Origin: Saccoglossus kowalevskii
Taxonomy: Eukaryota > Hemichordata > Enteropneusta > Harrimaniidae
Assembly (NCBI RefSeq): GCF_000003605.2
Contig: NW_003114462.1
Location: forward strand, 243,841-307,840
Direction: 5' to 3'
DNA: 64,000 nucleotides
In this document: positions 25,815 through 39,200 of the stretch, one piece after another
Layout of the letters: every line of letters begins with the position of its first letter
Numbering within the stretch: the first letter of the stretch is position 1
Position numbers and translations under genes: made by a program
The notes under the pieces: generated by a model
What the model was told of the DNA's origin: nothing
The model's input: the letters and a program-made list of their open reading frames with translations, nothing else
The model's database searches: none

Positions 25815-25945
25815 TGTAAGTAGCCTGAGGGAAGATTTCAAAATTATCTACATATTGGAAGATTTTTGACTGTGGCAGACATTGTTGATGTACGCAGTTT
25901 TATTGTAGCTGGTGATATATTCTCATGAATGTCAAGCAGCTTATT
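25815..25945 (+). pseudogene. decayed 3' end of a second-pentraxin exon
   Basis: About 70% identity by eye to gene A 11630-11755: gatttcaaaattatctacat against catttcatcattcaacatat, then gcagacattg against gaagacattg, and tggtgatatattctcatgaa against tggcgatgttttctcatgga (the Trp codon is replaced by a stop). It is another remnant of a lost copy, adjoining the TIR element on its left. Confidence 0.65.
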
Positions 25946-28900
25946 ACGTCTGGTTATTACTTTTGTGATGATCATAAGTTCTTCTTCATGTGAGCATGAG
26001 CTGTATGTATATGTGACATGTATAGTTGTAACAGAGCTGCATAGATTTTCTCCCAAGAACAGGGCACTTAATTTATTTCAGAGAATGGATTTGTCCGATA
26101 CACTGCCCATCCGTCGAGCGAGTACAGAGAACGTGAAGCGATTAACTATAACTATACTGTCAACAATCGTGTCTTTAGAAAGCATTTGGATCGATATATA
26201 CGACGACGAAGCGAATATGTATTTACAGGAGAAAATATTTCAATCTGGCATATTGTGTAGAATAAACAAAGTAATGTCTTTCCGCAATAAATGTATCCGC
26301 AAATAAATAGATATATAACCACATACCCAGTTACAATATCCCCCCCCCCAAGTCCCCCATAGTTATCTTCTGTTGCATGATACTCTTTTTTACAGCTAAA
26401 AGTAGGCAACTAAATTCTGATTCGACTGATAATGCCAAATAATCTTATCATCACGTGTATTATGTGTAGTTTTCGACAGATCCTTTGGAATGTTGTGTGT
26501 CGAAGGCAAATGTTGGATAGTCGAATGAAAATTAGAATAGTAGACAACCATGTATTCATGATACAGAAAGTATTGTACATCGGCAATTTCATAAATGAGA
26601 AGTTGTTGTTGTGCCAAATAAAATGCAACAATAGAGTTCAAACTCATTATGTATTAGTTTGGGATTTCATAATATGAAAATAATTTATCGTACGTTATAG
26701 TTTATAACATATTTATTTTTGACATTCATTCTATTTTCACTCTTAAACGTTATTAATGTATGAAACACGAGACGAAAAAATGCACATATTTCAATTACTG
26801 GTTTTATATAATAGTATATAGACAGTATTAAATTTCGAATGCAATAATGACTATGAACAGTGGGCGACTCATATAGTTACACACATTTTATTATCTTTGT
26901 TGAAATGATTATTGGAATGATATTACATAAACACAATCTATTGTGAAATATTACATCTTGTGACGTAGAACTTACAAGCCAGCTTTGTTATACGACTCGA
27001 TATATATTGAATTTATGTAACGAAATTTTCGTTTTTGTTTTTTCTCGAGCAAATTGCTTCCTCGTAGTCATTCAATAGCACACTAATAACAATCTATAGA
27101 CATACTTAGGAATAGAAAGTAGTAATTTATTACCTTTGTGATACTCTTGTTTTCTAATTAGCAAGGTTTTATTTAGTGACATAGCTTACTTCATTTTTGT
27201 CTATTTTATTGATTTATGCACATGTTTTTACAAGTTTTTTCTCGTATTGACTACATACACGATGAGCAATGATCATGTGAAGTCTGTGTATCACTGTGTT
27301 TTATCTCATAAGTGTTTATGGTATAGATTTGTTTGCTGTAATGTATTATAATAGTGTCAATTTAGATAGCGAGGCTTGCTCAGCTGCGGAATTAGAATAC
27401 ATAACATTGCTAATTAATTAATATATCCTTTTGTTCTTGCTTGTGCAAGACGACCGTGAACACGTGTTCGTCATTTGTAAGCCAGTTTCAGGACATTGTC
27501 TTGCGTTGCTGTTCAGCTCTAGTCTAGTCCAGCTCAAATTTCGACGTGGCAACTATTTTCAACATAATGTCTGTCAATTACGTGATGTGGAACTGATAGA
27601 TGCAAGACAGTGTGCAATGATTCTACGCCGTAAATTCAACATTATTTAGAGACCTGTGTTTCGAAATAAAGCGTGGTTTGCTGATCATAGTCCTTGCTCA
27701 ACACGGATGTTGTTGGAGTAACGCGACACTACGGTTAAATTTTTGTACTCTGGATTACTTGAGATCGGGCTTGAGACTTCTGATTTCGTCTTCGACTTTA
27801 CTGTGCAAAACTGGAATCTCACTGGAACTAAACAGTGTGAACTTTGAACCTAGGTAGGGCAATTTCTAGCTGGGCTATTACCATTATTATCATTGAAATG
27901 TATCTTGCAGACCCGTATTATATATTAGTCATATCCTTGTTGTGTGCTTTTGTTTTACCTTTAGTGTTACGTCCTGGAGTGCGGATATTGGCGGCCAGGT
28001 TCGCGGGAGATTACCTCGTATTCCCAGTATTCCAGTTCGTAACACAAGTATAAAGATAATGAAAAATACGGATTTCGATTATTTATAAAACAAATCAGAA
28101 AAACGTGGTAACTATTATAAATGAGTTGGTCAGTCAACATGACTTTGGCGTTTTTTAGTTTCAGATCGGGGGGATACCAAACTTTCACAGCCAAACGATC
28201 CGTTGGGGGTATTATAAAGCCAACTGCCAAATCCGGCCAAATTCGCCGTTTTTCAGTTGAAAAATCCCTTGCATACGAACACGAAATTACGCGACAAAAA
28301 TAGAACACTTACCCGAGGTGTTTGAAACTGACATCGTCATTGAACTGTAATTTAATAATAGTTTCAATAGTTGAATGACAGCTCCCATATATCAGTGAAT
28401 TAATCTCATTCACCTCATTATCACTTTTACGCCAATTGACTGTGACTTTAGCGTAGTGCTTAAATTTGCAAAAAAAAACATGTTTTTTTGGCTTACAATT
28501 AATGCCATCAGAGGTGGTTATGTTATCTAGTTATCCATTTAAATCTATCGAAGTAAAACGTGATGTTTATCTAATTACTACATAATTTGGCTCAAAATCG
28601 CTGATTAACTCTTGTTTTTTTTCAAATCAGGATATACATTATGTACTTTCCTGTGCCTTTGTCATAACTGTATTGCACACCACAATTAGCACATTTATTT
28701 CACATCATATAATTGAATGACATATTTTCGTTCTATTCAATATTATATAGCGCTGACTATAAAAACAGTCCGTCCAAGTCTACATACCTGCATCTCTAAC
28801 ATACATAAACCGATGCACATATAAGTATGCACGTACATATGTTTAATTATCCGATTTAAGATGGTCGAATTACGGCCAGTTTAATGCTAATATTTTGTTT

Positions 28901-29878
28901 TCATTCCTTAGCCAAATCTTGGCTGTGTATTCGCATAATCAGATTGTTACATGTTGGAAGAATTTGAGAATACTGGAGTTTTGCACTTTATCTCAGCCCT
29001 TCCCACTGTAGAGTTTATGGCGGGTAAGCCAGGGGACTATCGACAGAAGAAGAAATTAGTATAACGGTATAACTCAATCCATATATCACTGGAATTTGAC
29101 ATTACTGCGAACACTTGGAAATGTATATCACGTCCATGACAAACAACGTGGTCTCCTCACGGGAAAACAAGTGTCCGGGCTTTTATAACCTCAATTAATC
29201 GATCAAAGTTTAGGGGCTTCCTGCTGATTGGTTCATAATACATTTGAGATATGATTGGCTGACTAGTGAATGACCTCTTCCATCGTGATTTATGCTAGTT
29301 TTCATGGATTTATAAATGTAATAATGGCGATCAAACGAATTAATAAAATAACGTTTCGATATTCAATTCAAAATTCATATGTCACCCATGAAGACAATAC
29401 TCCAGTACATAGCTGTGACGATTTCCCTGTGTTAGAAATCATCCACACTGTCTTGGTGTAATTTTTAATCTTACTATTTGATCATTTTTTTTAAATAAAC
29501 GATTTGATTTGATTTCACACAACAGCGGGTAATATGTTAAGATGTAAAACGAACATAATTAGTAATTGAATTTAAAGCAATTATTCTGCTATTCTTTCAA
29601 TGTCTATAGTGTTGGATACTCCTATTCATATATCGCTGAAATTCTAAAGCCAAGGCTAAACAAGTTTCTGAACATTTTTTTTTTTCATTCATTAAATGGC
29701 ACACAATCGGAAGTGCGTCTAACCATATTAATTTAATTATTATGTCATGAGAAGAAAAACATTAGTTTAAGCGCCAGGCGGTATTCTTGTTGTCCAATTA
29801 ACAAGGCTCCATTTAGCGAGATAGTTTACTTATTTTTGATTTATTTATGCTTTCTTTTCACGTATTTCTCGTACACTA
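25946..29878. other. no gene recognised
   Basis: AT-rich. A 125-residue plus-strand frame (25929-26306) overlaps the pentraxin relic and resembles no family. A poly-C tract lies near 26341. No splice-bounded exon with a domain was found. Confidence 0.45.
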
Positions 29879-31563
29879 GTGATCGCTCGGCTACTTGAAC
29901 AAAACAAAATCGGTCGATTATTTGAAAACCGGTGGTCGGCTGTTTGAAAATCGCTCTGCTACTTAAAATTGTTCGCCTACTAAAAATTGTGTCACATGTT
30001 GCGAGGTAACCTTCGACCTGCGGATATGACCCGGAAGTACACTATGCACTGTACACCATGTTTTGTACGATTTTCTTGTGTATGCCTTCGAAGCCGGGTA
30101 AACAACGTACCATCAGTAGGTTGAGTTGACTGGTGATGCAAAGCTTCTGTTTGTTAAAATAGATGAAGTCAACCAACCTACCTGCTTGATACATCGTATT
30201 TGCACCAGTGTTGTATGTATGCTAGCTTTAGGATTTGTAAGTAAACGAGTTACAAGTCAGGGCGCCGTTCTAACCCTATAAACCATTTCACAATACATAC
30301 ATCTACTTACTTCTTAACAGTCGTATCGTGGTTATATAGTTAGCAATGTCGGCTAGTTACCAAAATCCACTATACCTTGCATCACAGTTACATCACTAAA
30401 TAATCTGTGTTCGCATAATTGCATTGCAAAAATAATTGCAATATGTACGTGCGTTTTTGGCGCTACACACAAAGTCCACCCACCCTGGCCCGACTGTACA
30501 GCAAGGGGGCCCTACAAATAACGTTATGGGGATGTGCTGCAATTCGGAGTGTCTTTGTTCAACAATGTGGTCTGTCATGAGTTAAATATATTGCACACAC
30601 ATGATTTTTAAAACATACGAAAGGCGACAAACCAAAAGTGAAATATCGCCCATAAAATCCATGCCAAAATCGTGGTCGAGGTTTGGTCTATAATGCGGTA
30701 TTCTCACTCAATCATAATTTGATCTAGAATACGATAAGTTTTCACCTTTAAATGGACGGGGTATGGATTTGGGAGTTGGGTTAAAACAGCCCAATAAATG
30801 ACCAAATAGTTAAAAAAAATATGTCCAATCACGCCAGTTTCCCGGTGCCCCCGGACAACTGGTCCAGCCCCAACGATTCGTAGCAGCGTGCGTGTCTACG
30901 ACTGTGAGTGCACAGCTTTCAGTTGAAGCGGAGTCGGATTTTTCCAAATTGAAAACTTACACATGTTTGCAATGCTTAGAGTCGGTGATGTAGACTTTCA
31001 CGAGTATGACAGTCACCGAGTCCCTCCAATTAGTTATAAAACTGTTAATCAATGAGAAGGCAGAATTCAGTCACTTGACGCATTATTTGACATTAAATTT
31101 TATATTGTAATACTCAAGAATACACAAAAACTAATCGTGTAATTTGAATATTAAAAACGATGACAGAATCTTGATTGCCAAACCGGATGTATGCATAGAT
31201 CAATTTATACAACATTGTATAGTAGAAACAAACCGAGTGAAGGTACTGTTAATGGACGTTCAAACCCACCTGAAAACGTGTATCCCTCCCCCAGTGGTGA
31301 TACATATTACATAAACTTCTAATTGCAAAACAATATGGATATCTATGCCATTTTAACTTTATTTAAATACTGTTACTGAAATTTACAGCGAAAAATATTT
31401 TAGTATGTATGTTATCGCAAAAAAACAATAGTGTTAATTAAAATAACAGCGAAAAAACTATGTACTAGTATGCATGTTATCGCAAAACATGTCTAAATTA
31501 TCACACGTGACCGACCGAGTTTCACGTAGCCGACCGACTTTTTTTTCAAGGAGCGGACGGACC
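29879..31563. repeat. segment flanked by inverted TCGGTCGGCT-type minisatellites
   Basis: Degenerate ~22-bp units (TCGGTCGATTATTTGAAAA, GGTCGGCTGTTTGAAAATCG) lie at 29879-29990. The same motif occurs inverted at 31504-31563 (minus strand reads GTCGGTCGGCTACGTGAAAC). This is how subterminal repeats of some DNA transposons look. No transposase frame was seen between them. A ~60-bp imperfect tandem pair lies at 31387-31487. Confidence 0.4.
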
Positions 31564-32220
31564 AATTGTATATATGGGCCACCGTAATTTAAAAATAAAT
31601 TGGACTATTATTAGTGGATTATTATGAATGAGTTCGTCAGCTAAAATTGTTATTGACGTTTAAATCAACCATATAACATGATTTTCATATATTTGCTGCA
31701 AAATCACAGATTGACGGTAGTGTTTTTTTTCCGCCTCATTCCCAAACGAAGGGACAATTGACCGCTCCTTTTCAAAATAGATAATATATATAATGAAAAT
31801 TGATCTAATTTGGCAGACTGTATACGCGTACGTGAAATGTTGTTACTATTTTGCAGTGTACACAATAAATTATTCTTTTTATAACGTATATTAACGATTA
31901 CTCAGATCTCATGTAGCTTGAATGTTAATTGTCTGTGTAGGCTTTATGTTTCATCATATAGAAAAGTTATTATTTAAGAATATAAGACGGGTGCCTTTAT
32001 TACCATTTATTGGCCACAGATCCAACAAGCTAATGTCCTAACAGTTCAGTTGTGTATACATTTAGAGCGGTTTTGCATGACATAGTAGGCATAAGCAGCA
32101 CCAAGTTGTATTGTTGGGTGATGATAATAGTATGAAAAATTTGGTTTCTGTTGAAAACCAATAATTTAGCCTAAATATTTACTATTATTTCGAACATCTG
32201 TCTATTTAATTCCCCATTAA

Positions 32221-34109
32221 GGTAGAGATGCAGGTTCGTGGGCACTTTTCGTGATTTTTTTTTTTTTTTTGCTTGTTCTTACCCATACAGTCTTGGCTAG
32301 ATAGTGTTAAAATTTCGGAGCATTGTCATTGTTGGAACATACTCAAAAATCAATTTTAAAATATAGGGAACCGAGGCACGCGTATGTGATTAAAAGTCCC
32401 GAAAGTTTGTTTGCGTTGCTCTTTGATTGACAAGTCACAGTTGATGTTATATTCAAATGATTGCTGGCCTCAGTTACGGAGCAGCCGGTGTGCGACTTCT
32501 TGTCCTGGCTCTCCGTTTACTTACCTCAAGCGCGATCAACTAGCAAACTGCAAAAACAGACAAGACGTAGACACTTCCAGTATGCAAGCGGAATAAAACA
32601 AAACACACTCTTGTAACTGATAAGTAAACTTTTTCACCCTTAAATAAATTGATTTTTCATTTATTTTTATGTAGGAGGTAGCGACGATAGGGCGATTTAA
32701 TTTTCGCGCAAAACAAAGCCACAATTTCTTTTGTTTTCTTGGTGCATAGATTTCAAGCTTTTTCGCATTGTGGGCGAAACTAAAAAATGTTTCCACAAAT
32801 TTTTACTCCAACGGCATTTTAACACTGAAGTAAACATTTTTCGTTTCGCTGTAATGATTATCGTGCTGATAGAATTTTCAGTGTTAAAATACACAAACAT
32901 AAAATGCTTGGTTAATTAAAAATGAAAAAATACCATGGAAATTACCGAAAATCGGCAATGAGATGCTTTTTTTAAACACCGCGGAAAAATCATGCACTGT
33001 GCGATGCCATCTTGGTTACCTTAATTGGGAACCTCCTTGTCAGCTAGCATGCACCGGTAGCGATGTCGCAAACTACGCTGTATGGTCGTGATCGGCGACC
33101 TCTGGTACTAAGGAACTCTATGAATGAGGTATTTCCAGGTCAGGGTTCGTTTAATTTGCATCGACCTGTCTCGTCTGTAGTTGAATGAAACCTGCATCGA
33201 TTTACAATAGTTCTCTTTACAATGTGACTTTATTTCGAATTTGTTTCACCGGCGTTTGGGTGATTGAGTAGTAAAAACTGCGAATAGCCGTAGTAAAATA
33301 TTAGGGCCCATTTCAACCTGGTCGTCTANNNNNNNNNNNNNNNNNNNNNNNNNNNNNNNNNNNNNNNNNNNNNNNNNNNNNNNNNNNNNNNNNNNNNNNN
33401 NNNNNNNNNNNNNNNNNNNNNNNNNNNNNNNNNNNNNNNNNNNNNNNNNNNNNNNNNNNNNNNNNNNNNNNNNNNNNNNNNNNNNNNNNNNNNNNNNNNN
33501 NNNNNNNNNNNNNNNNNNNNNNNNNNNNNNNNNNNNNNNNNNNNNNNNNNNNNNNNNNNNNNNNNNNNNNNNNNNNNNNNNNNNNNNNNNNNNNNNNNNN
33601 NNNNNNNNNNNNNNNNNNNNNNNNNNNNNNNNNNNNNNNNNNNNNNNNNNNNTCCTAAGTAAATGGCTTCGTATGGTTTCACTGTCTTCACTGGAACAGA
33701 AACAATAGAGCTGCCAATTAGCGGCTCTGTTAACTGTGAACGATTTATAAAATGTGAATGTTTCAAAGAGCACCGTGTAAAAACCTTTCAATGGAAACAC
33801 TAACAAATAAGCCATTATGTTCCTAGTAAACAGAAGTTTTAAATAAGTGTTCTTAAATTAAAATCAGGGTATGCATTCAAAAGTTAAATAGTTTTAAGTG
33901 CACTTTCACCTAAAATGCATGATTTTAACCCAAAATCAACACAGTTAATATGGTATCATAGTACATTATTGTAATCCATAAAACTCAAAAGTTTAAATAA
34001 AACTCTTTCAAATGATATATAACTTGATTGGTAAAAAGTATATTTTACTCATGTAATTACAGTAATTAGAGGCAATTAGAAATATAGTCTCCCAACCTGC
34101 ATCTCTACC
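32221..34109. mobile_element. TTAA-flanked 1.9-kb DNA transposon, apparently non-autonomous
   Basis: Perfect 16-bp terminal inverted repeats: GGTAGAGATGCAGGTT at 32221-32236 and its complement at 34094-34109. Both outer edges are TTAA (32217-32220 and 34110-34113), the target duplication used by piggyBac and Kolobok superfamilies. The interior includes the assembly gap and AT-rich DNA with short frames; no transposase motif was recognised. A poly-T run lies at 32258-32271. The family cannot be decided from the termini alone. Confidence 0.75.
33329..33652. other. assembly gap (Ns)
   Basis: A run of 324 N inside the TTAA-flanked element. Frames that cross it are artefacts. Confidence 0.99.
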
Positions 34110-34221
34110 TTAAGATACCCGAAGGCACCAGTCTGAGAGACATTGTCAGTGTAACATCCAATTCTCTTCTAGCAGCCATGTCAGTATCGTAATATACTAT
34201 CGAACTATAGATTGGAGGATT

Positions 34222-34388
34222 TAGATATTGCCAACCATTTAATCTCCGTGTCTGGTGCCAGCGTGGGCTTCATAAAGTTTTCGGAAGGAATTTGACAAAA
34301 ATGTTGAACGTACATTTAATATCGACGTGAACAGCTTTCAAAAAATCCTGGTATGTGAGATCGCTCGATAGTTGCCGGGATTATCTTT
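34222..34388 (-). mobile_element. LINE reverse-transcriptase fragment
   Basis: Read on the minus strand from 34388, the frame gives KDNPGNYRAIS then, after a stop, KLFTSILN. These are the RT blocks N-Y-R-x-I-S and K-L-F-x-S-I-L-N of non-LTR elements. The fragment is short, with stops. The NYRAIS...KLFTSILN form differs from NYRAVSNLPF in the gene A LINE, so it is a second LINE family. Confidence 0.55.
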
Positions 34389-36227
34389 GGTTTGTCCACT
34401 TCAATGGTATTTGTTACAAATTGTATTAATTATTAAGCTTAAATACAAAGAAACCTGAAGACTGGATTTAAACAAATTCTCCAATAAGACCATTCGGCCA
34501 TGCAGACTTATGGTTTTCAGGACACAGACAAGGTTTTCCGTTTCTATAATTGGGTCATTTTTATATCCAAGCCTATTTCATTTGTACGTGCTAATTGCAG
34601 ATTCTATGTAACTTAGAAACTCGTTTTTCAAATAACCATTGTCGGGAGATTCACACAAAATACGTCGATGAGCACAAATACAAATTACGGTGACAATAGA
34701 TTAAAATAATCAGTGAAAGTATAATATTTTAGACGCCAAGTTATACAACCATGAGATGATTTAAATTTGGCACTCCAAAATGCATTGGTAATATTATGTT
34801 ATCGCTTGATATCACTTGTTCATAACGCTGGTTGATACGATTGAATCATAGGCTAGTAATTAACCACGAACCAAAGGCGAGTATATTTTACAGTTAATAA
34901 CGCTGAGAATACCACTCGGCCTTTTCATTACATGACCAATGCCAAGTGTCAAAACGACAGATAAATAACAACAGTACTATACTACTTCTACGCTGTCGAA
35001 TCATATGTTAATTTAGTCTAACTAGGTGTGACGTCTGAACGCATTGGTGAGGTTCTAACACGGCAGAAATATTGTCATTCTTATCAATATTTTTAGTATT
35101 AGTTATCGTCGGACAACATGGGTGCAGATGGTACTTCAATCGCGGGTCAAGACAGAACACATTCGCAACGTGTGGAGTCGACACATTATGCTACTGCTTC
35201 GAAAATAACTCACACTGTCAGTGAATAAATAATAAAAATAATAATAATTTACCTCAACCATCAGACAATAACAAATTACTTTTACACTTGTATATATTTA
35301 GATAACGGAAATTGTAAACCATATCATGCTCGTTTGGTAGTCGGACTCCAGACAGTGTAAGTAGTTATGCATAGACTGCAATGGGAGATACTAATATTCA
35401 AAGCTTTTCTGGACACAAAATCGCATTGGCATTAAAGTCTTTTAAACAGCAATAATTGTAAAAGCTTTATTTGCGAGCTTAATAGCTAAGGCAGTGTGTT
35501 TAGACACGTTATACGCTGTTTTCGGTCTCCAGCATTAAGATCGATAGAATACGTTTTGTTGTGTTACGTGAGTTAGATTACAATGCACTTTTTATTGCAT
35601 TTGTCATAATTGTATTGCATGCTCAGAGTAGACATTTTTCCGGAAAATATTCAAATGACATAGTTGAACGGAGAGCATTCGATGTTGCACAGAAGACAAG
35701 CATTCAGAATTTCAAAGGATGTAGAAGAATGCAATTCTATTCACAGTTTCCATGGTAATGAGATTATATTAGCTTCATTCACACACAGAGAGGATGCATG
35801 AACATTGAACAAGCAGAAATATTTGTTATCTACGAGGATGAGACATATTTTTTTTTATTTTTAAACATTTTATTTAATGAAATATTAAAAAAGAAATATT
35901 GAAAAATGAGGCATTAAAAGTAGTGAAGCTTGATTTGATACATTTGTCTACAGAATTAACTAGATTTTAATATCCCAAATATCGTGTACGTGATTGAAAG
36001 CACCCCTATTCATAATAATGGTTGAACCTTTACATATTATTATTATTATTAGATACAGTTATTGCAAGCATATTGATTGTTTTATTTAAATACAAAAACG
36101 ATCATTATAATTTTCTGAAAGCAAGAGTTCCGTTATTCATGAAACAAACTGGCAAGGAATAGTCAAACTCGCATCGAACGAGCAAACAGCTGAGGGAAGA
36201 GTATTGTAACAACTGCCCCGTTGCATC
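34389..36227. other. 5' flank of gene B
   Basis: No coding exon recognised. The sequence immediately before the start resembles gene A only over catcATGAA. A block at 35575-35680 has weak relatives at 23.55 kb and 28.65 kb. Confidence 0.45.
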
Positions 36228-39200
36228 ATGAAGATGTGCATGTTATGTTTGTGTCTTTTATTTGTGCACAGAGGTTAGTAATTTTTTTTTATGTGTTTTT
36301 GCTTTCGGATCCACTAGAACAGAAAAACACGCAAACAGCTGACACATTTTGATACGCGCTTAGGCGCACTATTAAAATTGCATGTACCTATGCTGCTCCT
36401 ATGTTCATTTCACTAGTGCCTCTTACCTGATTGTTGCCAGATAGCATGCTATGTGTCAAGTGAATTCTTGCGTATTGCGTTGGAACATAATCAAAGTTTT
36501 TTTGTCAACGTCCTAATTCAAATTCGTTAATTTCGAATTTAATCTCAAACCGACTTGCCTTGATCGCTTTCAAACTTGCACCGTATTTTAGTCACATTAC
36601 TTCCATCAAAAAAGTATGTATCGGAAGGATTTTCGCTTAAATACATGGTATACCGTCAATTGTATATTAGCCATACATGAGGGGAGAATGAGTAAATCAT
36701 GGAAAAATAATCCAGGGGGAAGGTCTTTTTATTGAGAGAGCTATTTATATTGAAGGTAAATGTTATAGAATTGAGTCACAATATCTTCGCAAGTAAATGG
36801 ACAATTATACACAGAAAGTTTAAACACTACATATCTGTATATGGGATGATATTGCATTGTAAATGTTATGCCACTACCGCGTTTATGTTTAGAGGCAGAT
36901 TATTATAAATATTATAAAAACAAACTGGTCTGACATTTTTTTCTTCTAGTGACTGCGTACCAAACAAGTCTCAAAGACAAGCAAATAGTCGCCACGCAGA
37001 GTACGTACATCGATGTTTCAGGTCCCAATTCAATTCCCAATCTCGTCGAAGTTTCTGTGTGCTATTGGGCCATAACAACGTGTAGCAATGATCACCCTGT
37101 CATTTCATACGCATCATCTATTGATACAAGTGAGTTTGATGTCTGGATACAACCTTCGGGTGGTACAGGCCAACTTCAGATGAGGGGGAACACAGGATTC
37201 GCTGTGAATCTCAATATTGATGCTAACTGGCACCATATTTGCGTTACCTGGGAATCGAATGGCGGTAAGTGGCGCATATACGAGGATGGCCTACTGGCAG
37301 ATTCGGACGATAATCTCAGGAAAGACGAATTAATCTTGGGTGGCGGAGTATTTGTTACTGGTCAGGATCAAGACTCCCTGGGTGGCGGTTTTGACACCAA
37401 TCAGGCGTTTGCAGGCACGATGACGGGCGTCCATATATATGATTATCTCATTAGTGATAATATGGTTGAGATGCTAGTAATGTGCCGTCATTATGGTAAT
37501 GGTAATATTTTCTCTTGGACTGACCACATGGCCGATGTCCACAATGAAGTGGCCTTGGAGACGATGGAGGGGTGTGGTGAGTAATTACATATGAAATGGA
37601 TTTTATTGTTTTAAAATTAAATATATGGCATATACATATGTTTCATAAAATATACAAATTGTTTGAAGAAACCTGAAATTATGTGTTAGCAGTTTTATTT
37701 ATTTTTAGTCTATTATCGTACTATGTGACATTTTGAAATACTGTGCGTGTCAGTGTTGCTGTGATCCCCACAAGATCTAACGGTTTATGCATGCCATTCT
37801 GCCCATTAAATCTTGTTACCTATGCCATACCTATATGATCGTTTACCGTACTAGACAGTTTAATGCGTTTCTCGGGTTACTTTTTAACATAATTATATGC
37901 ACATAAAATGGTCAATACTTCTCTTTCACCATTATGCTATATATTGCAGGTTTGGCTTACAGCGTTTTGGACAAACGAATTGTCTTCGATGTATCAACTT
38001 ATGGCGACTTATCAGCCAGTATTTCGATGCCTTCTCTGACCGAGTTGACCGTGTGTTTATGGGCCAAATACATGGAAACACACGATTTTGGACTATTTTC
38101 GTATGCCACACCAGAAGAATTACGCGAGCTGCAAGTCAGGATAAACACGCTCAATGATTTAGACTTGGAACTAAAGGGCGAACATACTGCGGCTAAAATG
38201 TCATTCCCAGAATATACATGGTTTCATTTCTGTCTCGTTTCCAGTCCCGTTAATGGCGATTCGCAGATTTATAAAGATGGCATTCTGCTCACTGATACTA
38301 ACACCGGTTTAACAAGAATTATCTCATCGTCAACACTACCGATCTCTGGAGGAGGGAGTTTTATCCTAGGACAAATACAAAAACAATTTGGTGAAGATTT
38401 CGACACTGGAAAAGCATTTGAAGGAGAAATGTCATCGTTTAACGTATGGAACAGTGTTCTGACATCAGCAGACATTGAGAAAATAGCTTTATGTGGCATC
38501 AACGGTAATGGTGATATTTTCTCATGGTCGTCGAACAGCTTAGTCGTCGGTCCTGGAACGCCTATTACAGATGGTGCTCATTACTGCAGTAAGAACAGTT
38601 AATTGATCAATAATCTAGTGTATAATTCGTCACTTGCAATATATTACCGCAGTGAATGTAGAATACTATGAGGTTATTACGAGGATATCCCAAAGTATGC
38701 ACTCAGACAATACGCCGTCGCATCGACCTCCGCTGCGCGTCGGTCGATACTTCCGCTGTACTGTCTTCGTGCATATTTGAGGTATCCTCGTAATAACCTT
38801 ATTATTATACATCTTTTCCTTCCGAGGATACATCATGGGTATGCCGAAATCCAAAAAGTTTAGAGCAGAATCGGCGAACTCCTTTCTGTGAGTCCGGTCA
38901 AACCCATGTTTGTTTTTTTATTATTAGAGGACGCTTACGCGCGTAATCATTCCATATTTGGAATTCGCATTTCCTAAGATGGTAAGATGAAAATATCAAG
39001 TAAAATACCAAAAAATTACGGCACGCTGTAACTAATGGCGTTACGGTGATAGATGTATAATAATATTTATTACTAGTATACAACAACAAAATTATACAGG
39101 TTATTAATACCTGGTCTATTTGGTTTAAGTTTCCCGTATAGATATAATTGTCACAGCCCTACTTACGTTTTATATTACATATTCAAATGTTCTTACTGTA

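Noticed and set aside
25929-26306. 125-residue plus-strand frame
   Set aside because: It overlaps the pentraxin relic, shows no family resemblance and has no splice context; probably chance.
33246-33815. 189-residue minus-strand frame across the N run
   Set aside because: Most of its length is unknown sequence; the open frame is an artefact of the gap.
35561-35758. 65-residue frame with a hydrophobic N-terminus upstream of gene B, like a signal exon
   Set aside because: No ATG in frame at the start and no donor in a fitting phase; the real signal exon is at 36228.
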